This document shows positions 44,528-55,562 of a DNA stretch of 64,000 bases, piece by piece. Each line of letters starts with the position of its first letter. The first letter of the stretch is position 1. Source of the DNA: Aplidium turbinatum (Eukaryota > Chordata > Ascidiacea > Aplousobranchia > Polyclinidae); the NCBI GenBank assembly GCA_918807975.1, contig OU964932.1:17019501-17083500 (forward strand), written 5' to 3'. The notes beneath the pieces are model-generated. The model was given only the letters and a program-made list of their open reading frames with translations, did not search any database and was not told the origin of the DNA. The position numbers and the translations under genes were made by a program.

Positions 44528-45737
44528 AAATAAGTAGGCATAAAATTTCCAATCTTGGGTCTGACTAGGGACAAATTCTCTGAGAACGCTGTTTAAAATT
44601 CAAATTGGCAATTGGCACAGCAATCAGAAAAAGTTAGAAATGGCGCAGTGTTGCCACATAATTCTATCTTAATTTGAGAAATTTAGAACCAAACTTTTCA
44701 TGAAAAACAAAAAAGTAAAATAAACAACCATGATCATCATCAACAGTATCATAGCCGATGCGGCTTTTGATGAACTAATGCTCAGTTCGTAAATTTTTCC
44801 AGTGTTCCCTTTGTCGCGCAGTGTCCCAAAGTGTTCTTGGTTGGCTGATTGATGTATTGAAATTGGATATAAATGTTGTTCGTTGTCTGCCACGAGCAAG
44901 TTTCCCGAGAAGGCGGCCGCTTAGACAGAGATTTTCGAAATCTTCTTTTCTGATAATGTGACCGAGAAATTTGAGTTGCCTTTGAGTTATGTTGTTCAAT
45001 AGTTCCTTATCTTGATGTACCTGGTTTAAAACTTCTGCATCACAACCATGATAGTATCTTCAAAAGAATTTCATTAGGTAAAATCTCAACTCCGCCAAAT
45101 TTTTGAGTTTATCAAATCACTTCGGTCTCGAGGAAATTTCAATCGATAGCTCAATTGGTTAATTGCACAATTGCCCCGATAGCTCAATTGGTTAACGCGT
45201 CGCTTCTTGAACGAAGAAACTTCAAGATCAACAGCGGCGCTGGTTCGACTCTCGGGGTGTGCGCTTGAGCAACGCACGTTAAGGACCGCTCTCCATTCAG
45301 TGGCATCTAATGGATGAAATAATTCCCCGGCAAAAAGACTTCAACAATCGGACACTTCACTCTGTCAATCTCAGTGACCGGGTCTGTAACGTCTTGATCT
45401 CTCAAGATATATTGATTCTTTTACTGAATTATAGCTTCATCAAACTACCGTCTTGCGCATACATCAGTAATTCGTGACCAAGCCCGCAACCAGGGGGGGG
45501 GGCATTTGCCCCCCCCGAAATTTTTTGAAAAAATTTTAAGCGTTCTATGCAGTATGAAATGTACTATACGTTGTACACATACAGCCATACTGTGGATTGT
45601 AGACTATCGAAACCGAAAGTAGGCTACGCTGGTTGGAAGCTATGCTAACGATTTTGTTCGATAAATTAGGCTGGCATCCTCATTAGCTGTTTCGTTAGCG
45701 TATATATAATGTCAGCATCCATTATCACCATTTAAAG

Positions 45738-47189
45738 CAGTGGTTCCCAACCTTTTTTGGTGTCGGAACCGAATTTGAAACTTCAGAGTACATATGGAGC
45801 CGCATGAAAGCATTCAAGTAATTATAACGAAAATTTTAAAGCATAAAAGCTACCAACGAATAGCAACACTAACAAGAAAAATAACACAAATCAATTTAAT
45901 GTCCAACTTGGCATTGGCTTTGAGCCAAGTTTGTCAAAGCGAGGCACAAATGCAGAGGATGCAGTAGCTGCTTGAGGTGGTCATCGGTCAACCGATTGCG
46001 ATATTTATTTTTGATTCTGATCATTTTCCTGAAAAGTGCTTCACATACGTAAGTTGATGCAAATACAGAGGCGTTTTTCTGGGCATTGGTTTTCAAGTTG
46101 GGATACTTTCCCTCTGGAACTCGATCGACTCCAAAATTCAAGTAGGTCTTCACTTTGAAATAATTGTTTGAGCTCGATATCTGACTGCATGTCTAGCAAC
46201 TCCAATTGAAAATTATCAGAAGCAGTGGCCACATTAACTGCAATAGAATTTGCAAACATGTTTACCATTGGCAAAAATAAATTCATTCCGTTAATGCGGC
46301 GGTTGAACTCATCAATCAAGTTACTGTTAAGTCTGCTGTATGCTTCAAATGATCCATTGGTTCGATGGTCAGATAGCGTTGGGAAATGTGTTGTAACACC
46401 ACCTGCAAGCTGCGTTTTTCTTCAGATTTATTACTGACCTTGAACATATTTGTTTGCTTATTCCGTGCCGACTTAAGAGATTCCAACTTTCTTTTCCTTG
46501 ATTCTCCTTGGTAGCAATCATATTTTGTAGAATGAGTTTTGTATAGTGCCACTCAATGTTAAAAGATTTTACACTACTTATCACCACAGGACATAGAAGG
46601 CAATGCGCTTTGTTGTCTGCCTCAATTTGAAAATACTTTTCTTCCCAAGCGCTTTGAAAGACCCGATTCTCCTGCTGAAGAGTACGTGCTTTTTTTTGAA
46701 GGCTGATCTGACATAATTTTTGATTGAATATACTAAAACTTAAGGGAATGGCTGATTATCCTATCACAGTTTTATAGCGGCAATAACTTACTGCTTTTCT
46801 CAGTCTGTTTTAAAGGACCTACCAGAAATTTTACACGTTTTGAGGTGTGTTGAGCACCACACCATATCAACCTAATTATTTCACTTAATGGTTTATGATT
46901 CACAATAAACCGACAATGGGCCATTCACAACAGTAGGCCTATAAAGTAGGCTACAAGGTGTAAGATGAAAAGTTCACTTACAGTGCAACCTCTACGACAC
47001 CACGACAATGCAGTTTGTTAACAATTTTGACTTAGTAAATAATTTTGACAAGTCAAAAAGTAATCGCCCTAATTATTATAATTAGATTTTTTGTATTTTT
47101 TTTATGGGATTTTCAGGAGTCAATGAGAGCCGCAAGAAGGCTAGCTTGGAGCCGCATGCGGCTCTAAGAGCCGCGGTTGGGAATCACTG
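45738..47189 (-). mobile_element. hAT element, 1.45 kb, exact TSD, with transposase remnants
   Basis: Ends CAGTGGTTCCCAACC and GGTTGGGAATCACTG; exact 8-bp duplication ATTTAAAG (45730-45737, 47190-47197). Minus-strand frames carry pieces of a hAT transposase of the SCAND3/GTF2IRD2-like group: MIDEFNRRINGMNLFLPMVN, FANSIAVNVATASDNFQLE, then NASVFASTYVCEALFRKMI and NRLTDDHLKQLLHPLHLCLA. Pieces are in different frames, so it is decayed. Confidence 0.9.
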
Positions 47190-47339
47190 ATTTAAAGCGT
47201 TTAAAACAACTAAATAATTCGAGATCAAAAGCAGCTGCGATAGCGTGGTGAATAAGCTACTCAGTTGGGCTTAGGCATTTGTAAATCTGATTTTAAATGA
47301 ATTCTTAAAAGTGAAAGGCCAGCAAGTGCGATTGATGCG

Positions 47340-47606
47340 GTGTCAGCAATAGAATCCCAAAAAGAGTTTTATTCAAACATTTACAAACTCTTGATAATTT
47401 TGGCTGCACTTCCAGTCACAACTGCTTCTGCAGAAAGAACATTTAACTGTCTACGACGCTTGAAAAGTTACCTTAGAAGCACTGTGGGGCAGGACAGGCT
47501 TTCTGGACTAGCTCTCATGCAAATCCATCGTACTCAAATTCCAAGCGCGGAATTGGTGTTAAACGAACTTGCCAAATCAAGTAGAAAGTTAGACATTATG
47601 CTCTAA
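47340..47606 (+). CDS. hAT transposase dimerisation domain (element 45481)
   Basis: Frame of 88 codons encodes IYKLLIILAALPVTTASAER, TFNCLRRLKSYLRSTVGQDR, LSGLALMQIHRTQ and a stop. The TTASAER-TF--LRRLK-YLRST-GQ-RLSGLALM string is the canonical hAT C-terminal domain. The upstream catalytic part is absent or unrecognisable in the residual 45481-48104 sequence. It is on the opposite strand from the remnants in the nested 45738 element, which shows that the two hATs are different families. Confidence 0.88.
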   Translation: MSAIESQKEFYSNIYKLLIILAALPVTTASAERTFNCLRRLKSYLRSTVGQDRLSGLALMQIHRTQIPSAELVLNELAKSSRKLDIML

Positions 47607-48222
47607 ATTAAAATGTCATTTTGCATTTGCAAAGTCAACGTCTTTGGGCCTACAAACATAAAAACTTGTTGAGCCAAAAAAATGTTTCAGGATTGTAATT
47701 TGTAATTACCGTGTTGAGTTTATTCATATGTATCTGTTTGTTTATGTTGATGTATCATTGATTAATTTATGACTTCAGTCGTGCCAATGCAGTTCGTAGC
47801 CTACAAATGTTGTATTTTATTTGTAATCGACTGAACACATTACTGTGATATCGTAATTTTCTTCCTTGGGTAGTCATAGCTAAATGAGAAAAGGTTACAA
47901 AGGCTAGTTTCCTTTAATGCTGTACTAAACAAAAACGTGATTGACATAAGTTATGACCACTGACCCGTAACATGTTAGTGCCACACACTCTATCAATGGG
48001 CGTGGATATTAACATAAAAATGTCACAATGCATCTTTTTAATGTTTGTTCTTTGATAAAAATTAAATGCCCCCCCCCCGAAAATATTTGCTGGTTGCGGG
48101 CCTGTTTGTGAGAATATATATTTCGTCATAATGATGGTAACCGCACATATATACAGATGGTAGGTGGCGCTATAGGCCTAATCGTTCAATCTGTTACATT
48201 TTCCTTCTTCAAGTAGGCCAAC

Positions 48223-49101
48223 CAGTGGCGTATTCTCCATGCATGCAAGACATGCACTGCATGCCTTACAATTCTGATGAAATCAGAAATCTTTCAGAAA
48301 CAACGAATTTATGCGCAGAAATTGAAAATGTTAATAGCAGAACCATCTCGCTCTCTTAATTTCAATATTCGAAACAACTGTTCGTTTTCAAAATTTGAAA
48401 ATTTTGGTGACCTGGCAACTCTGCATGCTGAGAAGAGCTCAGCATGCGTTGATACTACAATTTGCCTATTCGCCGCTCTTTTACAACAGCGTGGCGCAAA
48501 TGGTACCAAGGCATGCAGATTTGAAATTGCATGCAAAACAAAAATCACGATCTCGAGACAGAGTTGCCAGATTGGTCTTTTTAAGGCAAAATTTCAGAAA
48601 TTTGGAGTTTTTAAAAAGTGTTTGGCCGAACTGTTTTTGTTTGGACGCTTGGTCTTTTTTCGTTTTCCGATTGGCATTTGCTTGGCCTTTTTTCTTTTGG
48701 AACTCATAGTTTAAGTCCTTGCGGGTTTCTACTGTAGATAGTATGATATAGCCTACTTGAGACCTAAGCACAGTAGTTTAAAAGATCATCAAGAAAACGG
48801 GTCGGGTGTGTGCTGAATGCCATACACCGCTACATAGCGCTTCAAGTCCGCTTTCCCGCAATGCAGGATAAAGATATAAAATTAAGACATTGGATTCATG
48901 GTGCGTTCCAAACCTCATTTTTTGCAAAACAGCTCAAACAATTATCAGCTAAGTAGGCTAAGGCTCAGATTGCAAGAAAAGCTATAAAACCTACGGCAAA
49001 TTTGCAAAATTTTCCTGGGGGGGCATGCCCCCAGCCCCCTACGCTGGCTATGACCCTCCTTCTATTGCATACCTACGAAAATCAACCAGGATACGCCACT
49101 G
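48223..49101. mobile_element. hAT element, 879 bp, exact TSD, inside the LTR element
   Basis: Ends CAGTGGCGTATTCTCCATGC and AACCAGGATACGCCACTG; exact 8-bp duplication AGGCCAAC (48215-48222, 49102-49109). GCATGC words are dense near the left end. No transposase; overlapping frames at 48277-48771 on both strands are not convincing. Confidence 0.9.
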
Positions 49102-49190
49102 AGGCCAACATTATTTACACAGCATAAAAATACATTCGTGAATTATGAACAGCAACACAAATGCTTGTAAGTCACAAGTCGATGAATAAA

Positions 49191-50767
49191 TCAATCACGA
49201 TATCTTTGTGGGGTGACAACTTGTCTACCAGATCGGGTTGTCCTATTTTCAAGTCGAGAAGTACTTGATTCATTTCGAACATCAGGCACATTTTGATTCA
49301 AGTCATGATTATTTGGGATACAGTTTTCATCAGGATCAAAATTGAAATCACCATTACAGTACGGATCAGCGGGCATTTGCAATAGATGTCTGCGATTACG
49401 TCGAAGAGGTCCACGTTCATTACGAACAATGTAAGATCGAGGCTCATTGTATACATTCGAGACAACAGCATTGTTCCAATAATTACGTGTTTTATAACGT
49501 ACTTTATTTCCTTTCTGCAAAGTAGGTAAGGGTTTTGTATGACAATTAAAATAAGACTTCTGGCGATTTTGACGTTTGCGTAAATTAGCACACACATCAA
49601 CAATTTTAGGCACAAGTAAAGTGTTAGCAATAATAGGCCTACCAATGCCATTTTGTGTGTATGCGTCGACACGTTTAACAAGGTTTAAAATAGCACATGC
49701 ATGTTCACCAAGAATAGCAATATCAATGACATCAGTTACGTAAAATAACAAGTCAAAACAATTGTCGCTTTTATCATAGCATTTGATTACGGTGGTGCCA
49801 TGCGGCTTAACAACGCTATTACCAAAAGCACAAAGTTTGGTGCTCGTCTGCTGCAATTCAAGACCGGACATTTGTGCAAAAAAATTGTAAGGAATAACAT
49901 TTGCAGCTGCACCAGTGTCAAGCTTACACAATACAGAATATTTGTGACTATCAGGATCACCAATAAGCAGGCGAGTTCGCATTTTCGTGCTGCTTTCTTG
50001 TTCATCAATGGTAGAAACTTGTAGAAATGTTGGTTCTGATTCTTCAGCTATGATGTCATGCATCGGCTTCGTAGGTGGTTTTCGACACAACGATTTAAAA
50101 TGATTACGCACACCACAGTTGAGACATGTTTTGCCATAGGCAGAGCATTGTCTAGGTGCGTGGACTTTACCACAGTATCTACAACTGTTTCTTGGCTTTC
50201 GAACGGGTTGCACCGCAGAGGCTGCACGGTTCGTCATGGTTGGCTGGCGTTTACTATTAATGCTGTCGATGTGTTATTGATGTGTTGTATTGTATTGATG
50301 TGTCGATGTGTTATCGATGTGTTGTGTGTTATTCATGACCAACAAATGGCTCCTTGTTGCGTCATAAGCGTGGCATAAATCAATGGCTTTTGCCAGCGTT
50401 AAGTCTGAGGTTTGCATCAGCTTTTCTTTGATACTCTGGTTTGAAATACCACAGACAATTTGATCACGAAGATTTCTCTCTTTAACAGCTTGATTATGAA
50501 ATGCACAGTCATTTGCAAGTGTTCTTAGATCATTAATACAACAATCAAAAGACTCACCATCAAGTTGTTGTCTGGAAAGACGAAATTGCTAAAGATTTCT
50601 TGTGCTGCAGTCCCAGCACAGTGTAGCAAGTTTGCGACTTGCGTCTCTGCTGACTTCTTGCTGATCTCAGCGGCTACATAGGCTAGTAGGTTCGGAAAGA
50701 CATCTCCCATTTTTTCCATGCGTGAACTGTTGAAGTTCATCGGGGCAGGCTGCTTAAAATCTGCCAT
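49191..50767 (-). pseudogene. gag, protease and integrase-tail remnants of the LTR fossil
   Basis: Minus-strand coding remains of the Ty3/gypsy element: a gag start near 50767, a retroviral-type zinc knuckle (CxxCGxxxHxxxxC style, near 50130), an aspartic protease segment with the active-site DTGA motif (near 49920), and an integrase C-terminal segment with a chromatin-type GNKVRYKTR...RNRRHL stretch (near 49500-49370). Broken; not a complete pol. Confidence 0.8.
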
Positions 50768-51189
50768 GTTTTAAGATTAAAAAAACGACTATTGATAATT
50801 CTTCTTGCAATACGTAGGTTCAAGTATATTCTGACACCATGTAACGTCTTGATCTCTCAAGATATATTGATTCTTATACTGAATTATAGCTTCATCAAAC
50901 TACCGTCTTGCGCATACATCAGTAATTCGTGAGAATATATATTTCGTCATAATGATGGTAACCGCACATATATACAGATGGTAGGTGGCGCTATAGGCCT
51001 AATCGTTCAATCTGTTACAGGGTCTGCGTCAGTGATTCAAAGCCTCTACAAGTTTGCGAAACTGCCAGGATTAAGCTCTGCAAGAAGCTTTTCCAGTCCG
51101 AGGATAAAGATTCAATCAATCAATCTTTGCGTTTCATCGCTTCCACTTGTTCTAGACTTCTGCTATTTTATTTCTAAGATTTTTGATTG

Positions 51190-51487
51190 ATTGAGTCAAT
51201 GTTTATCCTCAGACAGGAAAACCTTTTTTTGAGAGGTCAATCCAAGAAGTTTCGTACCCTGACGCAGCCCGTTCACCGAGATTGACAGAGTGAAGTTTCC
51301 CATTGTTGAAGCATCGTTGCCGGGGTATTATTTCATCCATTAGATACCGCTGAATGGAGAGCAGTTCTTAACATGCGTTGCTCAATGCTCAAGTGCACAG
51401 CTCGAGAATCGAACCAGCGCCGCTTGATCTTGAAGCTTTTTCGTTCACAGAGTCACACGCTAATCAACTGAGCTATCGGGGCGTTTT
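51190..51487 (-). repeat. SINE-A copy, full length, reverse orientation
   Basis: Tail ATTGATTGAGTCAATG at the left; head in reverse at the right (GAGAATCGAACCAGCGCC, then AATCAACTGAGCTATCGGGG). It lies tail to tail with the split SINE-A copy, 70 bp away. Confidence 0.85.
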
Positions 51488-51987
51488 TTTGGCTGTCAGA
51501 AAATAAAAATAACTTATAACACCGACTGAGATACTGAAGACGCTGCTCGCTTTTACGGTAGAAAATCTTTATTAACAAATGGTTCAAGTTTTTAACCTAG
51601 CTGATTTTATTTACTTGTTTTTTCACAAGATGGTCGTTCCTTCATAAAAGTTTTTGTTTAAAAATCGCTTACGCCCTCTTCACGAATGTGTCAAAGAAAT
51701 CCATGTTTGCTCGTCCGAAAGTTGCCAGTTCCATGGTTTTCGCGCGGAATTAGCCTAGTATAAAGTGATTGTTTCTTTTATTATAATATAATCAAATTTG
51801 ATGGATTATGTGAAATAAGAGTCGATTTTAGCTAATATAGCAGCATGTTAGCTCAAGTTTGCAAAGATCTATGGTTTTGTGATTGTTTTTTTCAATTCGT
51901 TTTGATTTTTTTTTGTTGTTTCTTTTCGTTTTAATTTTTTTTGTCTTATTCGTTTTGATATTTTTTGTTTCTTTCAATTCGTTTTGT
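51488..51987. other. Intergenic, nothing recognised
   Basis: Repeated TTTCNNTTCGTTTTGAT words (51890-51985) just before SINE-B form a short low-complexity tract. No gene. Confidence 0.4.
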
Positions 51988-52724
51988 CGGCAGCAGTGTC
52001 CCAGTGGTTAGCGCGTTGGGCTCGCAGTAGAAAGCCTGCATGTTCGACTCCAGCCACCCGCACTTGCTGTTGTTTCTTTGGGCAAGAAACTTTACGATAA
52101 TTGCCTCCACCCAGTGATTGATTTTGAGTAATGGGTAGTACCAAATTAAAGTCATAAGTAGAGTAGACAACTGGAAACAGACATTGCAATCGGCTGCAGC
52201 CAGGGATGGAGGAACCATTTTAAAAGTAGGTGGGCCCAAAAGCGTAGCAGTCAAAGTTAATCAAACTTCTGCGGGGCTACGCCCCCCAGACCCCCCATGA
52301 CATTGTTGCATTTTTAATACTTCAAATCGTTTATAACTTACATTGTGTTTTCATGATTGCCTTTTGTGCCAACCAGCGAAAAATTTCCGTTTTTAGGCCC
52401 GAATTGGCCAAACAAATTACAAAATTGTTAAATTGCTCCATAGCACTCTACAAAATATGGCGATGTACACACAAATAAAAAGGCAAAATACACACACAGT
52501 TATAGGTTAATACCAACCTGGGAGAAATAATCTGCAGCATTATACAGTAGGCCTACGTGCATGCACTGCATAATATGTAATGTTATCATTGCTTTAACCT
52601 TAGAGGACAATTAGATTGATTTATAGATTACCGTACTCCACCAATCACACGCAACCACATCCACATGTGCTGCCAATCAACAGTTGGGCTCAACAGAAAG
52701 GTTTGAAGATTAGATTTCATCATT

Positions 52725-54299
52725 CACAGACCAACAAAATTTTTTTTTTGAAAAAGGCACGGCATGTGAGAGTCATTTTAGGGTATTTCGAGGCCCCTGA
52801 TTCCGAAAATGCACTTGCTTTTTTTCGAATTGGCTCTAGTATTTAAGATAGCCTACACAAACACTACAGTAAAAACTTTTTTTTTTGCAATTTTGAGCCG
52901 CTATAGATTTAACATCGTGTCGTTTATTACATTGACAAAACTGAAAGTTATCCCAGGCACATTTCTGAGTTTTATAAACGCTATTTGGAACCAATCACGT
53001 TGATTACAACCCAAACAAACGGCTACGGTATTTAACGTTTACTGGCCTATAGTAACAATCAAAATACGACGTGAAGCAAGCCTTAGGATACAATATTAAG
53101 ATGTAGAATATATAACTTGTGCTTTGCGATAATATATTTGTTGACTTCAACAGTATCAGACTTACTAACTAAGCTACTAAGTACTAACAACAAAATACAT
53201 ATATACATTGTTTTGCTTAACAAACTAGACCAGTGGTTCTCAACCGGGGGTCCGCGGACCCCAAGGGGTCCGTGAAGCGATTTCAGGGGGTCCGTGAAAG
53301 TTTCCGAGTTTTCAGCATGATTGATAAATTACAAAATTTAAAAATTGTTTGTGAATTGTTTATGTATTAGCCTACAGTGATTCTCAAATTGTAAGTCGCA
53401 ACGCACATGTCGTTTGAAATTGCAAAAGACATGGCACAAAGGTTTGGTTTCTTAACTAAAAATATCATATAAATGACTTCAACCTTTTAATAAGGCAATG
53501 TTGGCTATGTTTAACTTAATTCTTTTGAGACAGCAAATTGTTGATCAATGCTTAACTTAGAAATACAAACGTTAGTCAGCAGTCTATCACCACTCACTGT
53601 TTTTCAATGACTGTGATTATCACGAATTAATATTGATTACAAATGAAAAAAAGGGAGAAATTCTTTGTAACAGTAGCAAATATCCTATTGAATTTTGATA
53701 AAATTTATAGAAGCTTATCAAATGAGCATATAAATTACAGATTTTTGATTCTGTGTGCCAACATATAAGTCATAACATAATTTCGTCAATCTCATCAATC
53801 GTCAAGTGCGTTGCGAATTCAACAAATTCTTCTAAGTGTGTTGCTTCGAAACTTATGTAACATGATTCCATAAAGAGACGCGGTATACCAAAATTTAAAA
53901 TATGCTAGAAATTTTTAGGGGTCCGTGACTGCTTCGAAGGCACCAAAAAGGGTCCACCAAGACAAAAAGGTTGAGAACCACTGAACTAGACAAATAAGCA
54001 AAACAAGGCCATCGATGAACAAACGCAATTCTTTATTATGGTAGGCCTACTATACTGAGCAACACCCATCAAGGTACGAAGGCCATTTATATAATTACAG
54101 AATACAAAGTTGTGTTCTTCAATAAAGTAGCTGCTTAAAGTTTTATCCTTGTTTTGGAAGAACGTAATCTTGGTTCAAAATTCAATTCCTGGTAGTTTCA
54201 AAAATTCGAAAAAACTAAGTGCATTTTCGGAATCAGGGGCCCTGAAATACTCTAAATTGACTCTCACCTTTTGTGCCAATATTTTTTTGTAGGCCTGTG
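52725..54299. mobile_element. Element X copy 2, with nested hAT
   Basis: Arms GTGAGAGTCATTTTAGGG, GAGGCCCCTGATTCCGAAAA, TGCACTTG at 52765-52815 and their inverse at 54205-54275, matching the copy at 22231-23440. Outer ends near CACAGACCAACAAAA and TTTGTAGGCCTGTG. The hAT at 53231-53983 is inside, leaving ~815 bp. Confidence 0.6.
53231..53983. mobile_element. hAT element, 753 bp, exact TSD
   Basis: Ends CAGTGGTTCTCAACCGGGGG and AAGGTTGAGAACCACTG; exact 8-bp duplication AACTAGAC (53223-53230, 53984-53991). GGGTCCGNGG/GGGTCCACC subterminal blocks. Closely related to the element at 59044. Non-coding. Confidence 0.95.
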
Positions 54300-54593
54300 T
54301 AATCAAACTAGTGTATAATATACACTCATATTATGAGTGAAGAGCTTTTTTTGGAACTCCTTCTCTAATTTGCCGTTTTTGCTACCTTTTCAAAAAAATT
54401 TGGCTTTCAAAAGTGGGTGGGCCAGGCCCACCCAGAAAATAAAGTAGGTGGGCCCACGAGGCCCACGTGGTTCTTCCATCCCTGGCTGCAGCGTGGGTCA
54501 GGTGTACGTCGGAAGGCGTACACCGATGCATAGCGCTCAAGTTCGCTTTCCCACAATGCAGAATAAAGATAATAAAACAAACAAACAAAAAAC

Positions 54594-54805
54594 TTTGTGG
54601 GCTGGGTAGCCAAGTGGCGAGAACGTTTGCGGCGCTCTGCGCGACGTTCGAAAGAATGTGGGTTGGACACCGCTCCCGAGCAGGCGGCTCTGTCTCTGCT
54701 AAGACACTGAATAGCATACCAAAATATGTGGAGCCGCTGACTCCAAAGACAAATGTGTTACTTTGCTGCTTCCTGCTGTCTGTTGTGTTGCGTATGTGAT
54801 CCCGC
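54594..54805 (+). repeat. SINE-C, forward copy
   Basis: tRNA-like head GGGTAGCCAAGTGGCGAGAA (A box) and GGGTTGGACACCG (B-box-like), then AGCATACCAAAATATGTGGA, GCCGCTGACTCC and TTTGCTGCTTCCTGCTGTC. It is the same body as the reverse copy at 44287-44527 and directly follows the SINE-B tail. Confidence 0.8.
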
Positions 54806-54887
54806 TAGCAGTGTAGGCCTACTGTATAATATGTTGTTGCAATGGGCTCAAAATAAAATTTGATGTCTATTTGTTGGGTGTATAACA

Positions 54888-55562
54888 AATTAGTTTTTCT
54901 CATTATGTGTTCAGTATATATATAGATCGAAAAGATATGGTGACAATATACATCCTTGTCTGACACCTTTTCCAATGGAAAACAACTCAGTGAGTTCATT
55001 CCAATTCTTACTGCTGCTTTTTGAGCAGTATGCAGGCTTCAAATTAAATTAATCAGATTGTGTAGGAAAGCCATAGCCTTTCAGAATTTTCCAAAATTGT
55101 TGGTCCTTCACTAAGTCAAAAGCTTTTTGATAGTCTAAAAAACATAAATCATTAGAAAATTTGCATTTCTTTGTTTTTCTATCAGCATTTTAAGATTGAA
55201 TATTGCGTTTTTTGTTCCTTTGAAAGATCTATAACCAGCCTGTTCTGAAGCTAATTTGTGCTCAATTTGGTTTTTTAATTATTTTTGATTATTGTTAACA
55301 TTACCTTGCTTACGTGACTACTGAGTAATTAAGGCAATTGTTCTGTTGTTTGCATTGTTACGCTTTTTTTTGGGTAAGGGGACAAATATTGATTTTACCC
55401 AATCATCTGGCCAAATGTTGGTATCCCATGTTTTGATACAAAGTTTATGAATAATTCTCACTGCGTTTACAGTTGGATGGGTAATGGGAATATATATCAT
55501 CAATTCCAGGACTTTTTTGTTTTTAACAGTTTTTAAAGCAATTTGAACTTTGCTTAGCAGTG
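54888..55562 (-). mobile_element. LINE reverse-transcriptase fragment
   Basis: Minus-strand frames encode consecutive RT blocks: KVQIALKTVKNKK-PGIDDI, IHKLCIKTWDTNIWPDDW, VKSIFVPLPKKKRNN, NRTIALIT; then LASEQAGFR-like, YQKAFDLV, and KGVRQGCILSPYLF. Order and spacing are those of a non-LTR retrotransposon RT; clade is not assigned. Several frame changes and truncation at both ends. Confidence 0.85.

Larger units (their letters stand above)
45481..48104 (+). mobile_element. hAT element, 2.6 kb, inside the left LTR
   Basis: Ends CAAGCCCGCAACCAGGGG and TGCTGGTTGCGGGCCTG pair as inverted repeats, and CCCCCCCCGAAA blocks lie inside both. Flanks TTCGTGAC and TTTGTGAG match at 6 of 8; the undisturbed LTR reads TTCGTGAG there. 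It has its own transposase end at 47340-47606 and carries the hAT at 45738. Confidence 0.85.
45385..51019 (-). mobile_element. Ty3/gypsy-type LTR retrotransposon fossil, broken
   Basis: LTRs of ~180 bp begin TGTAACGTCTTG and end CAATCTGTTACA. The right LTR is 50840-51019; the left one (45385-48198) is split by a hAT. Direct repeat GGGTC flanks the element (45380-45384, 51020-51024). Coding sequence is on the minus strand, so the right LTR is the 5' one; TGG directly beside it fits a primer-binding site and GAAGAAGGAAAA beside the left LTR fits a polypurine tract. Parts seen: gag start and zinc knuckle, aspartic protease and integrase tail. It is broken and much shorter than a complete element. 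The two LTRs differ at about one position, suggesting a young insertion. Confidence 0.88.
45165..51116 (+). repeat. SINE-A copy, full length, split by an LTR element
   Basis: 5' part 45165-45384: head CCCCGATAGCTCAATTGG (A box) and GGTTCGACTCTCGGGG (B box), then the SINE-A body. 3' part 51020-51116: GGGTCTGCGTCAGTGATTCA to AGGATAAAGATTCAATC. The two parts are separated by the LTR element with the 5-bp GGGTC duplicated, so the SINE was in place first. A partial extra copy of the A-box region (GATAGCTCAATTGGTTAA) precedes the head at 45144. Confidence 0.88.
52201..54484. mobile_element. hAT element, 2.28 kb, exact palindromic TSD
   Basis: Ends CAGGGATGGAGGAACCA and GTGGTTCTTCCATCCCTG; exact 8-bp duplication GCTGCAGC (52193-52200, 54485-54492). 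GTAGGTGGGCCCA is inverted near both ends. It carries element X copy 2. No transposase found. Confidence 0.92.
51988..54585 (+). repeat. SINE-B copy split by a hAT
   Basis: 5' part 51988-52200: CAGTGGTTAGCGCGTTGGG (A box) and ATGTTCGACTCCAGCC (B box), then AAACTTTACGATAATTGC and ATCGGCTGCAGC. 3' part 54485-54585: GCTGCAGCGTGGGTCAGGTG, ACACCGATGCATAGCGC and an AAACAAACAAACAAA tail. The undisturbed copy at 59705-60022 runs straight across this junction. Confidence 0.9.

Noticed and set aside
45165-45260. tRNA-like sequence with A and B boxes as a tRNA gene
   Set aside because: It is the head of SINE-A: the body and tail follow, other copies exist, and no intact cloverleaf could be formed by eye. 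The same applies to heads at 10400-10475, 34806, 44500, 51420, 51988, 54600 and 59950.
48277-48771. Overlapping 96-145-codon frames as host genes
   Set aside because: They are on both strands of a non-coding hAT inside an LTR element, with no conserved motif.
54382-54799. Overlapping ~110-codon frames on both strands
   Set aside because: They cross the hAT right end, the SINE-B tail and SINE-C, so they are chance frames in repeats.
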